64,000 nucleotides of DNA, from contig CAWIGR010000007.1 in NCBI GenBank assembly GCA_963835705.1, positions 62,001-126,000 on the forward strand, written 5' to 3'. A program made the translations under genes and the position numbers. The stretch comes from JACVRW01 sp963835705 (lineage in GTDB: Bacteria > Actinomycetota > Thermoleophilia > Solirubrobacterales > Thermoleophilaceae). The notes under the pieces are model-generated. The model was not told the origin of the DNA. It made no database searches and worked only from the letters and a program-made list of their open reading frames with translations. Positions 49,601-58,266 of the stretch are shown here, one piece after another. Each line of letters begins with the position of its first letter. Position 1 is the first letter of the stretch.

Positions 49601-51499
49601 GTCGGCATCGGCGACATGTCGGGCGACGTGTTCGGGAACGGGATGCTGCTCTCGCCGCACATCCGGCTGGTCGCCGCCTTCGACCACCGCCACGTCTTCA
49701 TCGATCCCGACCCGGAGGCGGCCGCGAGCTTCGAGGAGCGCCACCGGCTGTTCGAGCTCCCCCGCTCCTCCTGGGACGACTACGACCGGGAGCTGATCTC
49801 GGAGGGCGGCGGGGTGTGGCCCCGCACCGCGAAGTCGCTGCCGCTGTCGGAGCAGGCCCGGGCCGCGCTGGACGTGGAGGACGAGAAGCTCGCGCCGAAC
49901 GATCTGATTCGCGCGCTGCTGCGGGCGCCCGTGGACCTGCTCTGGAACGGCGGGATCGGGACGTACGTGAAGGCGACCGGCGAGACCCACGCCGAGGCGG
50001 GCGACAAGGCGAGCGACGCCGTGCGGGTGGACGCGGGCGAGCTGCGCTGCCGGGTGATCGGCGAGGGCGGCAACCTAGGCCTGACCCAGCGCGCGCGGAT
50101 CGAGTACGCGGCCGGCGGCGGCAAGATCAACACCGACGCGATCGACAACTCGGCCGGCGTGGACTGCTCGGACCACGAGGTCAACATCAAGATCCTGCTG
50201 GACGCCGCGGTGAGCGACGGCGACCTGACCCCCAAGCAGCGCAACGAGCTGCTCGCCGGGATGACGCCGGCGGTGGCGGAGCTGGTGCTGAAGAACAACT
50301 ACGAGCAGTCCGAGACGCTCAGCCTGGCCGAGGCCCAGGCGTCCGCGATGCTCGACGTGCACGCCCGCTTCCTCGACCGGCTCGACTCCTCGCGCCGGCT
50401 CAACCGCGAGCTGGAGGCGCTGCCGGGCGCCGAGGAGCTCGCCGAGCGCAAGCGGGCGCACCAGGGGCTGACCCGCCCGGAGCTGGCGGTGGCGCTCGCC
50501 TACAGCAAGATCGACCTCTACGCCGAGCTGCTCGACTCGGACGTGCCGGAGGATCCCCACCTGTCGGGCGAGCTCGACCGTTACTTCCCAGACCCGCTGC
50601 CGGAGCGCTTCGGCGAGCTCATGCGCGCCCACCGGCTGAGGCGCGAGATCATCGCCACGCAGGTGGTCAACAACGTGCTGCACGGCGGCGGTACCACCTT
50701 CACCTTCCGGCTGCACGAGGAGAGCGGCGCGCCGGCGTCCGAGATCGCGCGCGCGTACGCGGCCGCGCGCGACATCTTCGAGATGCGGCCACAGTGGGGC
50801 GAGATCGAGATGCTCGACAACGAGGTGGAGGCCGGCGTGCAGATCGAGATGCTGCTGGCGGGGCGGCGGCTGATCGAGCGCGGCTCGCGATGGCTGCTGC
50901 GCAACCGGCAACGGCCGCTCGACATCGGCGCCACCGTGCACTTCTTCGCGCCGGGGGCGTCCGTTCTGTACGAGGCCGTGGCGCGGCTGCTCGGGCCCTC
51001 GGACCTCGAGCCGCTCGCGGTGCGCGCCGAGGAGCTCGAGCAGGCGGGAGTGCCGTCCGCGCTCGCCCTGCGGGTAGCAACCCTGGGCACGATGTTCGCG
51101 ACCTTCGACATCGTCGAGGTGGCGGAGGAGGCCGGCCTCGACGTGGAGCAGGTGGCCGCCGTGCACTTCCAGCTGGGCGAGCGGCTCGAGCTCCACTGGC
51201 TGCGCGATCGCATCGTGGCGCTGCCGCGCGACGACCGCTGGCGCGCGCTCGCCCGGGCCGCCCTGCGGGACGACGTGTACGGCCTGCACAGGGCGCTGAC
51301 GGCCGCCGTGCTGCGCGAGGCGCCGCCAGCCGGCAGCGCAAGCGAGCGCGTGGAGGCCTGGGTGGAGGCCAACCCGGCGTCCGAGCGGTGCCTCCAGACG
51401 CTGGCGGAGATCCGCGTGGGCCGGGTGTTCGACACGACGACGCTGCCCGTGGCCGTGCGCGAGGTGCGCAACCTGCTGGGCGCGCCCTCGCAGACCTAA
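46667..51499 (+). CDS. gdh: NAD-specific glutamate dehydrogenase, large (180-kDa class)
   Basis: The 1610-residue length is typical of the L-180 class. Regulatory N-terminal regions with ACT-like folds occupy about 1-650. The catalytic domain (about 790-1230) has GGIRWSDRREDFRTEVLGLM, the substrate Lys846 in VPVGAKGGFVVKR, and VGIGDMSGDVFGNGMLLSPH. The NAD-binding part has IGEGGNLGLTQRARIEYA. The C-terminal helical region completes the chain. It oxidises glutamate to 2-oxoglutarate and ammonia, mainly catabolic. GTG 46667 gives the usual short N-terminus. It stands alone, without flanking nitrogen genes. Confidence 0.95.
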   Translation: MTVQDVDEALLDTVCSRLREHLGGDEAAQAEAFARQYYRWVSPDDIADRSELDVYGAALAHFDLARRRTPGTPKVRIYNPRFETHGWRSTHTAVEIVTDDMPFLIDSVAMELNRRGFGVYLIIHPVIQVRRDDDGRLVEVLPHGAEAEDAVAESVIHAEVARHTDAGELAQLERHVLRVIGEVRAAVEDWPEMRARALDVVAALGTDPPPLDDSDIPEVRAFIAWLEDHNFTFLGARDYELSRDEEGEPRLVSVPGSGLGVLRQAGGQASARGFDRLPPAVRARALEPYLLNLTKANSRATVHRPAYLDYVGIKQFDDAGKVVGERRFLGLYTHTAYHASPREIPILRRKVDAVLERAAFPEGSHNEKALLEILEGYPRDELFQISNEELFRIAMGILHLGERQRMRLFARRDTFDRFLSCLVFVPRDRFNTENRRRIEGILRRATGATSIDYTTRVSESVLVRLHYLVYAEPGKLPRIDEREIETLLVAATRSWADDLEEALVEEHGEERGGMLFRRYGDAFPPAYRADWVPRSALADIGQIEELRQPDDLALRLYRPLEAPRGALRAKVFRAGAPLALSSMLPLFEDMGVEVADERPYEITPSERESVWIYDFGLTYGGDQDLQTDLLRETFQESFIRVWRGDAESDGYNRLVLRAGLTWHETTVLRAIGRYLRQAGTTFSDRYVEQALGTNAPVARLLMHLFRARFEPGHADAGEADQLVDSIGEAIDAVESLDQDRILRNFLDVVQAMLRTNFFQPPAGDGPKPCLSFKLDPSRLPWLPLPRPRFEIFVYSPRTEGVHLRGGPVARGGIRWSDRREDFRTEVLGLMKAQMVKNAVIVPVGAKGGFVVKRPPPGGDREEVLAEVEACYRTFIGGLLDLTDNIVDGEVAPPPDVVRYDEDDPYLVVAADKGTAALSDVANEVSAQYGFWLGDAFASGGSAGYDHKKMGITARGAWESVKRHFRELGHDAQSEDFTVVGIGDMSGDVFGNGMLLSPHIRLVAAFDHRHVFIDPDPEAAASFEERHRLFELPRSSWDDYDRELISEGGGVWPRTAKSLPLSEQARAALDVEDEKLAPNDLIRALLRAPVDLLWNGGIGTYVKATGETHAEAGDKASDAVRVDAGELRCRVIGEGGNLGLTQRARIEYAAGGGKINTDAIDNSAGVDCSDHEVNIKILLDAAVSDGDLTPKQRNELLAGMTPAVAELVLKNNYEQSETLSLAEAQASAMLDVHARFLDRLDSSRRLNRELEALPGAEELAERKRAHQGLTRPELAVALAYSKIDLYAELLDSDVPEDPHLSGELDRYFPDPLPERFGELMRAHRLRREIIATQVVNNVLHGGGTTFTFRLHEESGAPASEIARAYAAARDIFEMRPQWGEIEMLDNEVEAGVQIEMLLAGRRLIERGSRWLLRNRQRPLDIGATVHFFAPGASVLYEAVARLLGPSDLEPLAVRAEELEQAGVPSALALRVATLGTMFATFDIVEVAEEAGLDVEQVAAVHFQLGERLELHWLRDRIVALPRDDRWRALARAALRDDVYGLHRALTAAVLREAPPAGSASERVEAWVEANPASERCLQTLAEIRVGRVFDTTTLPVAVREVRNLLGAPSQT

Positions 51500-51513
51500 G
51501 TCCGAACGACTCA

Positions 51514-51528
51514 AGGGGTCAGACCCCT
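51514..51528. repeat. AGGGGTCAGACCCCT hairpin motif
   Basis: Seven-base arms AGGGGTC (51514-51520) and GACCCCT (51522-51528) around one base, 14 bases after the glutamate dehydrogenase stop. C5/G7 runs follow. It can act as a terminator, and the same core is a common dispersed intergenic motif in high-GC genomes (recollection, not computed). Confidence 0.45.
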
Positions 51529-51577
51529 CCCCCGGGGGGGCGATGAGCTTCGCCCCTGCCGCGGGTCTAACCGGGTG

Positions 51578-52258
51578 ATGGCAACCTGGTACGAGCAGCG
51601 CGGCGAGGGCGATCCGCTCGTCCTGATGCATCCCGGAATGGCGGACGCCAGGGCCTTCGATCCGAACATCGACGCCCTGGCCGCCCGCTTCCACGTCTAC
51701 ACCCCCGAGCGGCGCGGGCACGGGCGCACGCCGGACGTGGACGGCCCGATCACCTACGAGGGGATGGCGCGCGACATGATCGACTTCGTCGAGACCATCG
51801 TGGGCGGGCCGGCCCACCTGCTGGGCTGTAGCGACGGCGCGATCGTCGCGCTGACCGCGGCGCTGCTGCGACCGGACCTCGTGCGCCGCCTGGTCCTGGT
51901 GGCCGGCGTCTTCCACCGCGAGGGCTGGCACCCCTCGGCCTTGTACTCGCCGGACGGGATGGACCCCGAGAGCGTGCCCGGCAAGATGGCCCGCATGCAC
52001 GCGTCGGAGCCCACGCTGAGCCCCTCCGACCTCGCCGGCGTGAGGAGCCGCACCCTCGTGATGATCGGCGACGACGACGAGGTATCACTCGAGCACGCGG
52101 CCGAGCTCTACCGGGGCGTGCCGGACGCCGAGCTCGCCGTCGTGCCGGGCACCTCGCACGGCCTGCTGGTGGAGAAGCCGGCGCTGTGCAACACGATGCT
52201 CCTCGACTTCCTGACGACCGGCCCGGTGCCCCAGATGGCGCCGATCCGCCGCGCGTGA
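51578..52258 (+). CDS. alpha/beta hydrolase
   Basis: The protein has 226 residues from ATG 51578 (a GTG one codon earlier is also possible). It has HPGMADARAF in the oxyanion loop and nucleophile Ser85 in LLGCSDGAIVA. That elbow is G-C-S-D-G rather than the usual G-x-S-x-G with Gly/Ala, as in some peroxidase-type hydrolases. The acid is in MIGDDDEVSLEHA and His is in VPGTSHGLLVEKP. Substrate unknown. It stands between glutamate dehydrogenase and tldD. Confidence 0.83.
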   Translation: MATWYEQRGEGDPLVLMHPGMADARAFDPNIDALAARFHVYTPERRGHGRTPDVDGPITYEGMARDMIDFVETIVGGPAHLLGCSDGAIVALTAALLRPDLVRRLVLVAGVFHREGWHPSALYSPDGMDPESVPGKMARMHASEPTLSPSDLAGVRSRTLVMIGDDDEVSLEHAAELYRGVPDAELAVVPGTSHGLLVEKPALCNTMLLDFLTTGPVPQMAPIRRA

Positions 52259-52298
52259 GCGGCGACGCACCCGGGGCTCGCGCTAGCCTGCGGCGCCC

Positions 52299-53735
52299 GT
52301 GCGCGAGCTGCTCGAGGACCTGATGGACGCCGCCGCGAGGCGCGCCGAGTATGCCGACGCCCGCTTCGTCCACACGCGCGTGGAGCGGCTGTCCACACGC
52401 AACGGCGTGGTGGACCGGCTCGACTCCCTCGAGACGGAGGGGATCGGCGTGCGCGTGCGGGCCGGCGGGGCGTGGGGCTTTGCCGCTACGGGCGGCACGG
52501 GCAAGGCGGATGCCGAGACCGCGCTCGACCGGGCGCTCGCCGTGGCCGCCGCCCAGCCGCCGGCGCCGGGCGCCCCGCTGGCCCCGGAGCCACCGGCGCG
52601 CGGCCACTACGAGAGCCCGGCCGAGCGCGACCCGTTCGCGGTGCCGCACGAGGAAAAGCTCGCCGTGCTCGTCGCGGCCGAAGCGGGCCTGCGCACCGAG
52701 CCGGAGGTGGTCCTCACCCAGGCCGGCTTCGAGGCTCTGCGCGTGGACAAGCTGTTCGCGTCGACCGAAGGGGCGCTCTGCCGGCAGCGGCTCACCGAAT
52801 GCGGCGGCGGTCTCACCGCGGTCGCGGTGGACGCGGACGAGAGCCAGACCCGTTCCTTCCCGGCGTCGCACGGCGGGCACGTGGCGCAGGCCGGCTACGA
52901 GCACTTCCTCTCGCTCGACCTGGCGGGGGCGGCGCCGCGCGTGTCGGAGGAGGCGGTGGCGCTGCTGCGCGCCCCCGCCTGCCCGCCCGGCCGCAGGACG
53001 CTCGTGCTGGCCGGCGAGCAGCTCGGCCTCCAGGTGCACGAGTCGCTGGGCCACGCGGTGGAGCTCGACCGGGTGCTCGGCCGGGAGGCGTCGTACGCCG
53101 GCACCAGCTTCGTGCCCGCCGACGGGATCGGCTCGCTTCGGATCGGCTCGCCGCAAGTGAACGTGACGGCCGACGCGGGCAGCCCCGGCGGCCTGGGCTC
53201 GTTCCGGTGGGACGACGAGGGCGTGGAGGGGCGGGCGTTCCCGATCGTGCGCTCCGGCGTGCTCGCGGGCTTCCTGTCCTCGCGCGAGACGGCGGCCGAG
53301 ATCGGGCTGGAGCGCTCGGGCGGATGCATGCGAGCGGAGGGCCACGCGCGCCAGCCGATCGTGCGGATGACGAACGTGAACCTGGAGCCCGGGGACGCCG
53401 GCACGCTCGAGGACCTGATCGCCGCCACCGACGACGGCCTGCTGATCGAGACCAACCGCTCCTGGTCGATCGACAACCGGCGGCTGCACTTCCAGTTCGA
53501 GGGCGAGGCCGCCTGGGAGATCGCGGGCGGCGAGCGGGGGCGGCTGCTGCGCAACCCCAGCTACGCCGGCGTGACGCCGGAGTTCTGGGCGGGCTGTGAC
53601 GCCGTCTGCTCGCCGTCCGAATGGCGGCTCGTGTCGCTGCTCACCTGCGGCAAGGGCGAGCCGGGGCAGGTGATGCGGGTTTCGCACGGCTGCGCCCCGG
53701 CACGCTTCCGCGACGTTGAGGTCGGCGTGGCGTGA
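52299..53735 (+). CDS. tldD: TldD-family metalloprotease subunit
   Basis: This 478-residue protein has the zinc motif HESLGHAVELDR (His247, Glu248, His252) of the TldD subunit, followed by the conserved NVNLEPGDAGTLEDLIAATDDGLLIE region and GVTPEFWAGCDAV. TldD with TldE forms a heterodimer that degrades unfolded peptides and matures modified peptides such as microcin B17. GTG 52299 is used. Its stop overlaps the tldE start (GTGA). No precursor-peptide gene is adjacent. Confidence 0.9.
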   Translation: MRELLEDLMDAAARRAEYADARFVHTRVERLSTRNGVVDRLDSLETEGIGVRVRAGGAWGFAATGGTGKADAETALDRALAVAAAQPPAPGAPLAPEPPARGHYESPAERDPFAVPHEEKLAVLVAAEAGLRTEPEVVLTQAGFEALRVDKLFASTEGALCRQRLTECGGGLTAVAVDADESQTRSFPASHGGHVAQAGYEHFLSLDLAGAAPRVSEEAVALLRAPACPPGRRTLVLAGEQLGLQVHESLGHAVELDRVLGREASYAGTSFVPADGIGSLRIGSPQVNVTADAGSPGGLGSFRWDDEGVEGRAFPIVRSGVLAGFLSSRETAAEIGLERSGGCMRAEGHARQPIVRMTNVNLEPGDAGTLEDLIAATDDGLLIETNRSWSIDNRRLHFQFEGEAAWEIAGGERGRLLRNPSYAGVTPEFWAGCDAVCSPSEWRLVSLLTCGKGEPGQVMRVSHGCAPARFRDVEVGVA

Positions 53736-55102
53736 GCGCCGTCGAGCTGGCCCAGCGGGCCGTGGCGTCGGCGCGAGGCGACGCGCTGGCGCAGGTGATC
53801 AGGGAGCGCTCGCTGATGCTGCGCTTCGCGGACGGCCGGCCGACCCAGGCGACGGCGGTGGACGAGGTGTCGGTGGAGCTGGCGGTGGTGCGAGACGGGC
53901 ACGTGGGACGGGCGGCCACGAACGACGCCGGCACGGAGTCGCTCGCCGCGTGCGCGCGCCGCGCCGAAGCCGCCGCCGAGGCGGCCGCGGCAGCCTCGCG
54001 GCCGGGGGCGCACCCGGGGTTTGGCGCGCCGCCCGGCTCGGCTCGCCCGAACCCCGGCCATGACGGACACGATCCGGCCACGGCCGAGCTCGACCCCTCG
54101 ACGGGAGGTGCGGCGCTCTCCTCCGTCTTCGCGGTCGCCGCGGGCCGGGGCCTGTCCGCGCACGGGATCTGGAGCGCCGGCGAGGAGGAGCGCGCCGTGG
54201 CGACCTCCTCAGGCCTGTCCGCGACCGACCGCACCACGGACGCCTACATGAAGGTCATCTGCATGGCGCCGGGAGGCCGCTCCGGCTACGCGGCCCGGGC
54301 TGCGGTGGCCGCCGGCGCGGTGCAGCCCGAGCGGCTTGCCGAACGAGCGGCCGGCAAGGCGGCGGCGCCGGGCGACCCGGCCGAGCTGCCCCCTGGCGAG
54401 TACACCGTGGTGATGGAGCCGCACGCGACCGGCTGGCTGCTCGACCTGCTCGGCGCCACCGCGCTCAACGGGCTGGCGCACGCCGAGGGCCACGGCGCGC
54501 TCGCCGGCCGCCTCGGCCACACCGTCGCCGCGCCGGCGATCAACCTGGCCGACTCCCCGCGCGCCAGGGCCACGCTTCCGCGCGCTTTCGACGCCGAGGG
54601 CGTGCCCAAGGCGCCGATGCCGCTGATCCAGGACGGCGTGGCGCGCGCCGTGGTGCACGACCGGCACAGCGCGGCGCTGGCGGGCGCCGAGACCACCGGC
54701 CACGCCACGGCCCCGGGCGGCCACCCGCAGGGCCCTAGGCCCGTGAACCTCGTGCTGGCCGGCGGCGGAGCCGCCGGCCTCGACGAGCTGTGCGCGCCGG
54801 TAGAGCGCGGCATCTACGTGACGCGGCTCTGGTACGCGAACGTGGTCCGGCCCAAGGAGACGCTGATCACGGCGGTCACCCGGGACGGCACCTTCCTGAT
54901 CGAGGACGGCCGCGTGACGCGTCCGCTCCGGGACCTCCGCCTGACCGACTCCCTGCTCGGCATCCTGTCGCGCACCTCCGACCTGACCGCCCGGCAGGAG
55001 CTCACGAGCAACGGCGAGTTCTACGGCCGCCGCTTCGCAAATGGCGTCGTGTGCCCCGGGCTCCGGGCGAGGGCGGTGCGGTTCACGGGCGCCGCGGGCT
55101 AG
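53732..55102 (+). CDS. tldE: TldE/PmbA-family subunit
   Basis: This 456-residue protein has the PmbA/TldE fold without the HExxxH zinc motif, as expected for the partner subunit. Seen are VDEVSVELAVVRDGHVGRAATND, a long Ala-rich segment near residue 80, EYTVVMEPHATGWLLDLLGA, and the C-terminal YVTRLWYANVVRPKETLITA, TRDGTFLIEDG and TSNGEFYGRRFANGVVCPGL. It is coupled to tldD by a four-base overlap and convergent with secG. Confidence 0.9.
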   Translation: MSAVELAQRAVASARGDALAQVIRERSLMLRFADGRPTQATAVDEVSVELAVVRDGHVGRAATNDAGTESLAACARRAEAAAEAAAAASRPGAHPGFGAPPGSARPNPGHDGHDPATAELDPSTGGAALSSVFAVAAGRGLSAHGIWSAGEEERAVATSSGLSATDRTTDAYMKVICMAPGGRSGYAARAAVAAGAVQPERLAERAAGKAAAPGDPAELPPGEYTVVMEPHATGWLLDLLGATALNGLAHAEGHGALAGRLGHTVAAPAINLADSPRARATLPRAFDAEGVPKAPMPLIQDGVARAVVHDRHSAALAGAETTGHATAPGGHPQGPRPVNLVLAGGGAAGLDELCAPVERGIYVTRLWYANVVRPKETLITAVTRDGTFLIEDGRVTRPLRDLRLTDSLLGILSRTSDLTARQELTSNGEFYGRRFANGVVCPGLRARAVRFTGAAG

Positions 55103-55112
55103 GCCCGCAAGG

Positions 55113-55337
55113 TCAAATCTTCAGCAGCACGATCACGTTCACCACGAAGATGATCGAGAACGCGACGGTCCAGCGGTTCAGGTTGCGCTCCACGAGCGAG
55201 CCGCCCCCGAACGGGCCCGCGCCGGTGCCGACGCCGAAGGCGCCGGAGAGGCCGGAGTCCTTGCCCGAGTGCATGAGTATGAGGGCGATCACCACCACGC
55301 ACAAGATGATCTGAAGACCGCTGAGAATTGCTTCCAT
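55113..55337 (-). CDS. secG: protein translocase subunit SecG
   Basis: This 74-residue protein has two membrane segments (about 5-20 and 55-72) around a Gly-rich loop (GKDSGLSGAFGVGTGAGPFG). The conserved MHSGKDSGLSG is typical of actinobacterial SecG. It associates with SecYE and stimulates preprotein translocation. It stands 12 bases downstream of the CcmI-like gene and could be co-transcribed with the cytochrome c maturation genes. Confidence 0.93.
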   Translation of the reverse strand: MEAILSGLQIILCVVVIALILMHSGKDSGLSGAFGVGTGAGPFGGGSLVERNLNRWTVAFSIIFVVNVIVLLKI

Positions 55338-55349
55338 CGGCCCGGAAGC

Positions 55350-55655
55350 TTAGCTGGGGGCGCGCGTTTCCTGTTCGGGTGAAGTCCCCTCGAGCCTGTC
55401 CAGCTCGCGCAGGATCTCGATCGCCTCCTCACGCAGGTCGCGGTCGACGGCGCGCCAGTCCTCCCGCGACACCTTGCCCATCCGGTGGTCGAGCTCGGCG
55501 TCGCGGATCTCGCGGTACTTGGCCTCCTTGGCGGCACGGAGCTCTTCGATGAGCGTTTGATCGTGGCGCTCCGCCCCCGCCCCACGGCTCAGCGGCCGGA
55601 TCAGGACGACAGCGACCAGGGCGGCCAGCACGATCAGGGCGAGCCCGTACTCCAT
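55350..55655 (-). CDS. CcmI-like small membrane-anchored protein
   Basis: The protein has 101 residues from ATG 55655. One N-terminal membrane segment (MEYGLALIVLAALVAVVLIR) is followed by a cytoplasmic helical part (LIEELRAAKEAKYREIRDAELDHRMGKVSREDW, then RDLREEAIEILRELDRLEG). This matches the N-terminal module of CcmI/CycH and the small c-type cytochrome biogenesis proteins next to ccmF in related genomes. It lies 35 bases downstream of ccmF. The start at 55688 gives no membrane-compatible N-terminus. Confidence 0.7.
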   Translation of the reverse strand: MEYGLALIVLAALVAVVLIRPLSRGAGAERHDQTLIEELRAAKEAKYREIRDAELDHRMGKVSREDWRAVDRDLREEAIEILRELDRLEGTSPEQETRAPS

Positions 55656-55690
55656 GCGACTGACGTTAGCCGCGTATGACGGGGTCAACG

Positions 55691-57850
55691 TCAGGCGCGT
55701 GTGAGCTCGCGGCCCACGCGGGCCGCGTACAGCGAGCGCACGCGGCGCAGCCGCGCCTCCGGCGACGGCCAGGCGGCCACGAGCGCGCCCAGCACGGCGA
55801 TCGCGCCGCCGATCCAGATCCAGGCCACCAGCGGCGACACGATCGCCCGGAAGGCGGCCGGCGGAGGATCGTCCCGGTAGAGCTCGGCGAGCGTGCGGAT
55901 CACGAACGCCTGCACCTGGCCCGGCGAGTCCGAGAAGCGGCGGTCCGCACGGGCGATCGGCTCCTCCAGCGAGATCAGGTCGGGGCGCACCGCGAGCCAG
56001 AGGTCGCGCCGCAGGCCCCAGCGCACGTCGACCTCGCTGGTCGCCTCCCCCTCGAAGAAGCGCGAGATCGCGCCCTCGGAGGGATCGGCGGTGGAGTAGT
56101 AGTTGCGCGACGGGTGCAGCGTGAACGACTGGTCGCCGCGGCGCACGTCAAGCACCGCCCCGAACGAGATCGGCGCGCCGGTGCCGCCGCCGTCCCCGCC
56201 GAGCCGGGCGGTGGCCTCGCGGTAGGTCACCTCGTAGTCGGACACGCGCACGCTTTCCCCCGGTGACAGGCGCACGTCGCGCTGCTCGATGAACGCCGAG
56301 GAGGCCGCGACGCCCAGGAACAGGACCGCGATCCCCGCGTGCACCAGATAGCCCCCGTAGCGGCGCCGGTTCCGGCCGGTGAGACGGACAAGCGCACGCG
56401 GCCAGGACTCCCCGGTCATCACCCGCCGCGCGGCGCCCCCACGCACGAACTCCTGGCCCACCACCGCCAGAACGAAGGCAACGAAGGAGAACATGACCAG
56501 TGAAGGCACACTCTCTATTGCTTCTGTAAGCGCCAGCATCGCCGCCAGCGCGAGGAGGGTGATGGCGGCGGGAAACGCGAGTATGTGGAGCAGCCGCCGC
56601 GGAGTCACCCGCCGCCACGCCAGCACCGGCCCGATGCCCGTGAGCAGCACCAGCACGAGCGCCAGCGGCGTCACGATCCGGTTGAACCACGGGGGCCCCA
56701 CCGTCTCCTCGGTGCCCGTCAGGGCCTCCGAGATCAGCGGGAAGAAGGTGCCCCACAGCACCACGAGGCAGAGCGCCACCAGCACCAGGTTGTTGAGCAG
56801 GAAAAAGGCCTCGCGCGACAGCAGCGAGTCGAGCCGGGCCTCCGAGCGCAGGTCGGGCAGCCGGGCCAGGATCAGCCCCGCCGACAGCGCGATCACGCAG
56901 GCGATGAAGACCAGCATCTGCACGCCGATGGTGGAGGCGCCGAAGGCGTGGATCGAGTCGAGGATGCCGCTCCGCACCAGGAACGTGCCGAGCAGGGCGA
57001 GCGTGAAGGTCGCGCAGATCAGCGAGACGTTCCAAACCTTCAGCATCCCCCGCTTCTCCTGCACCATCATCGAGTGCAGGTACGCGGTGCCCACCAGCCA
57101 CGGCATGAGCGACGCGTTCTCCACCGGGTCCCACGCCCAGTAGCCGCCCCAGCCGAGCTCCGAGTAGGACCACAGCGCGCCCAGCAGGATCCCGGTCCCG
57201 AGGAAGGTCCAGGCGATCAGGGCGAAGCGGCGCGTGGCGCGGATCCAGTCGGCGCCTGGGCGGCGTGCCACCAGGGCGCCGATCGCGAAGGCGAACGGGA
57301 TCGAGAAGCCGACGTAGCCCGTGTAGAGCATCGGCGGGTGGATCATCATCGCCGGGTGGCGCAGCAGCGGGTTCAGCCCGGCCCCCTCCTGCGGCGCCAC
57401 CGCCAGCGTGTCGAACGGGTTCTCCCAGCCGATCATCAGGAACAGGAAGAAGCCGGCCACGCACGCGAGCACCGCGGTCGCCCACGGCGCGATATCTCGC
57501 AGCGACCGCCGGGTCAGGAACAGCACCGCGCTCGCGAACAGGGACAGCAGCGTCGCCCACAGGAGGAGCGAGCCGTCCTGGGTGGCCCACACGGCGGTGA
57601 CCTTGTAGAAGGCCGGCGTGTCAGTCGACGAGCCCTCGGCGACCAGCTTGTACGAGAAGTCCGAGCGCAGGAACGCCGCCTCGAGGATCGCGAAGGCGGC
57701 CACGCAGAGCGCCGCCACGCAGTAGATCGCCCGCCGGCCGGACGTGACCCACTGACGCCGCCCGCTGACCGCGCCGTACACGGATGCGCCGGCCGCGTAC
57801 AGAGCGGTGAGGAGGCCGATCGTGAGGCAGGCGGAGCCTACGCCGGCCAC
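55691..57850 (-). CDS. ccmF: cytochrome c haem lyase CcmF
   Basis: The protein has 719 residues from GTG 57850 and about 15 membrane segments. The haem-handling tryptophan-rich motif is WGGYWAWDPVENASLMPWL, with conserved His around HPAMMIHPPMLYTGYVGFS. A large periplasmic domain near 560-680 precedes the last helix, as in CcmF. It attaches haem from CcmE to apocytochrome c. The gene is one base from the ccmE stop. A short patch at about 56500-56535 uses unusually AT-rich codons but keeps the frame. Confidence 0.93.
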   Translation of the reverse strand: MAGVGSACLTIGLLTALYAAGASVYGAVSGRRQWVTSGRRAIYCVAALCVAAFAILEAAFLRSDFSYKLVAEGSSTDTPAFYKVTAVWATQDGSLLLWATLLSLFASAVLFLTRRSLRDIAPWATAVLACVAGFFLFLMIGWENPFDTLAVAPQEGAGLNPLLRHPAMMIHPPMLYTGYVGFSIPFAFAIGALVARRPGADWIRATRRFALIAWTFLGTGILLGALWSYSELGWGGYWAWDPVENASLMPWLVGTAYLHSMMVQEKRGMLKVWNVSLICATFTLALLGTFLVRSGILDSIHAFGASTIGVQMLVFIACVIALSAGLILARLPDLRSEARLDSLLSREAFFLLNNLVLVALCLVVLWGTFFPLISEALTGTEETVGPPWFNRIVTPLALVLVLLTGIGPVLAWRRVTPRRLLHILAFPAAITLLALAAMLALTEAIESVPSLVMFSFVAFVLAVVGQEFVRGGAARRVMTGESWPRALVRLTGRNRRRYGGYLVHAGIAVLFLGVAASSAFIEQRDVRLSPGESVRVSDYEVTYREATARLGGDGGGTGAPISFGAVLDVRRGDQSFTLHPSRNYYSTADPSEGAISRFFEGEATSEVDVRWGLRRDLWLAVRPDLISLEEPIARADRRFSDSPGQVQAFVIRTLAELYRDDPPPAAFRAIVSPLVAWIWIGGAIAVLGALVAAWPSPEARLRRVRSLYAARVGRELTRA

Positions 57851-57851
57851 G

Positions 57852-58244
57852 CTAGGAGCTCTGCTTGTCCTCGGTGAACTTCGAGGGGCACTTGGTGACG
57901 AGCGAGTCGCGCTCCGCGACGAACGTGCCCCTTGTCAGCTCTCCCGAGATGATCACCTCGCGGCCCTCCCGGAACGGGTCTGGGACGACGCCGGTGTAGA
58001 CCACCGGCACCGAGGCGGCACCGTCGCGGTCGCGGATCCTGAAGCGGAGCTCGTCGCCGTTCCGCGCGATCGAGCCGGCCACAACCTTCCCGGTCAGGTC
58101 GTACGCCTGGCCCTCGCGGAGCTCCGACGGCTGGGCCGCCTCCGACGAGGCGCTGAAGCTGGTGTACACGAGCAACCCGGCGAGGCAGAGGGCGGCGCCG
58201 AGCGCCACCACGAGCCGGAGCTTCCGCTTGCGGGCCGGGTTCAT
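57852..58244 (-). CDS. ccmE: haem chaperone CcmE, Cys-type with Phe in place of Tyr
   Basis: The protein has 130 residues. An N-terminal membrane anchor (LRLVVALGAALCLAGLLVYT) precedes an OB-fold domain (YDLTGKVVAGSIARNGDELRFRIRD and VPVVYTGVVPDPFREGREVIISGEL). Classical CcmE binds haem through His in a HxxxY motif; a Cys variant (CxxxY) exists in some bacteria and archaea. Here the site reads KCPSKF, Cys119 to Phe123, so both ligand residues differ from the classical form. It passes haem to CcmF. The rest of the ccm genes are not in the window. Confidence 0.88.
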   Translation of the reverse strand: MNPARKRKLRLVVALGAALCLAGLLVYTSFSASSEAAQPSELREGQAYDLTGKVVAGSIARNGDELRFRIRDRDGAASVPVVYTGVVPDPFREGREVIISGELTRGTFVAERDSLVTKCPSKFTEDKQSS

Positions 58245-58266
58245 ACGCCTCGGATTCTGGCAGGCG

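Noticed and set aside
48148..51546. 1132-codon plus-strand frame inside gdh
   Set aside because: Alternate frame of the glutamate dehydrogenase gene, Arg/Gly/Ala low complexity.
56500..56535. AT-rich codon patch in ccmF
   Set aside because: The frame is intact and it encodes a hydrophobic helix end; too short to argue for transfer.
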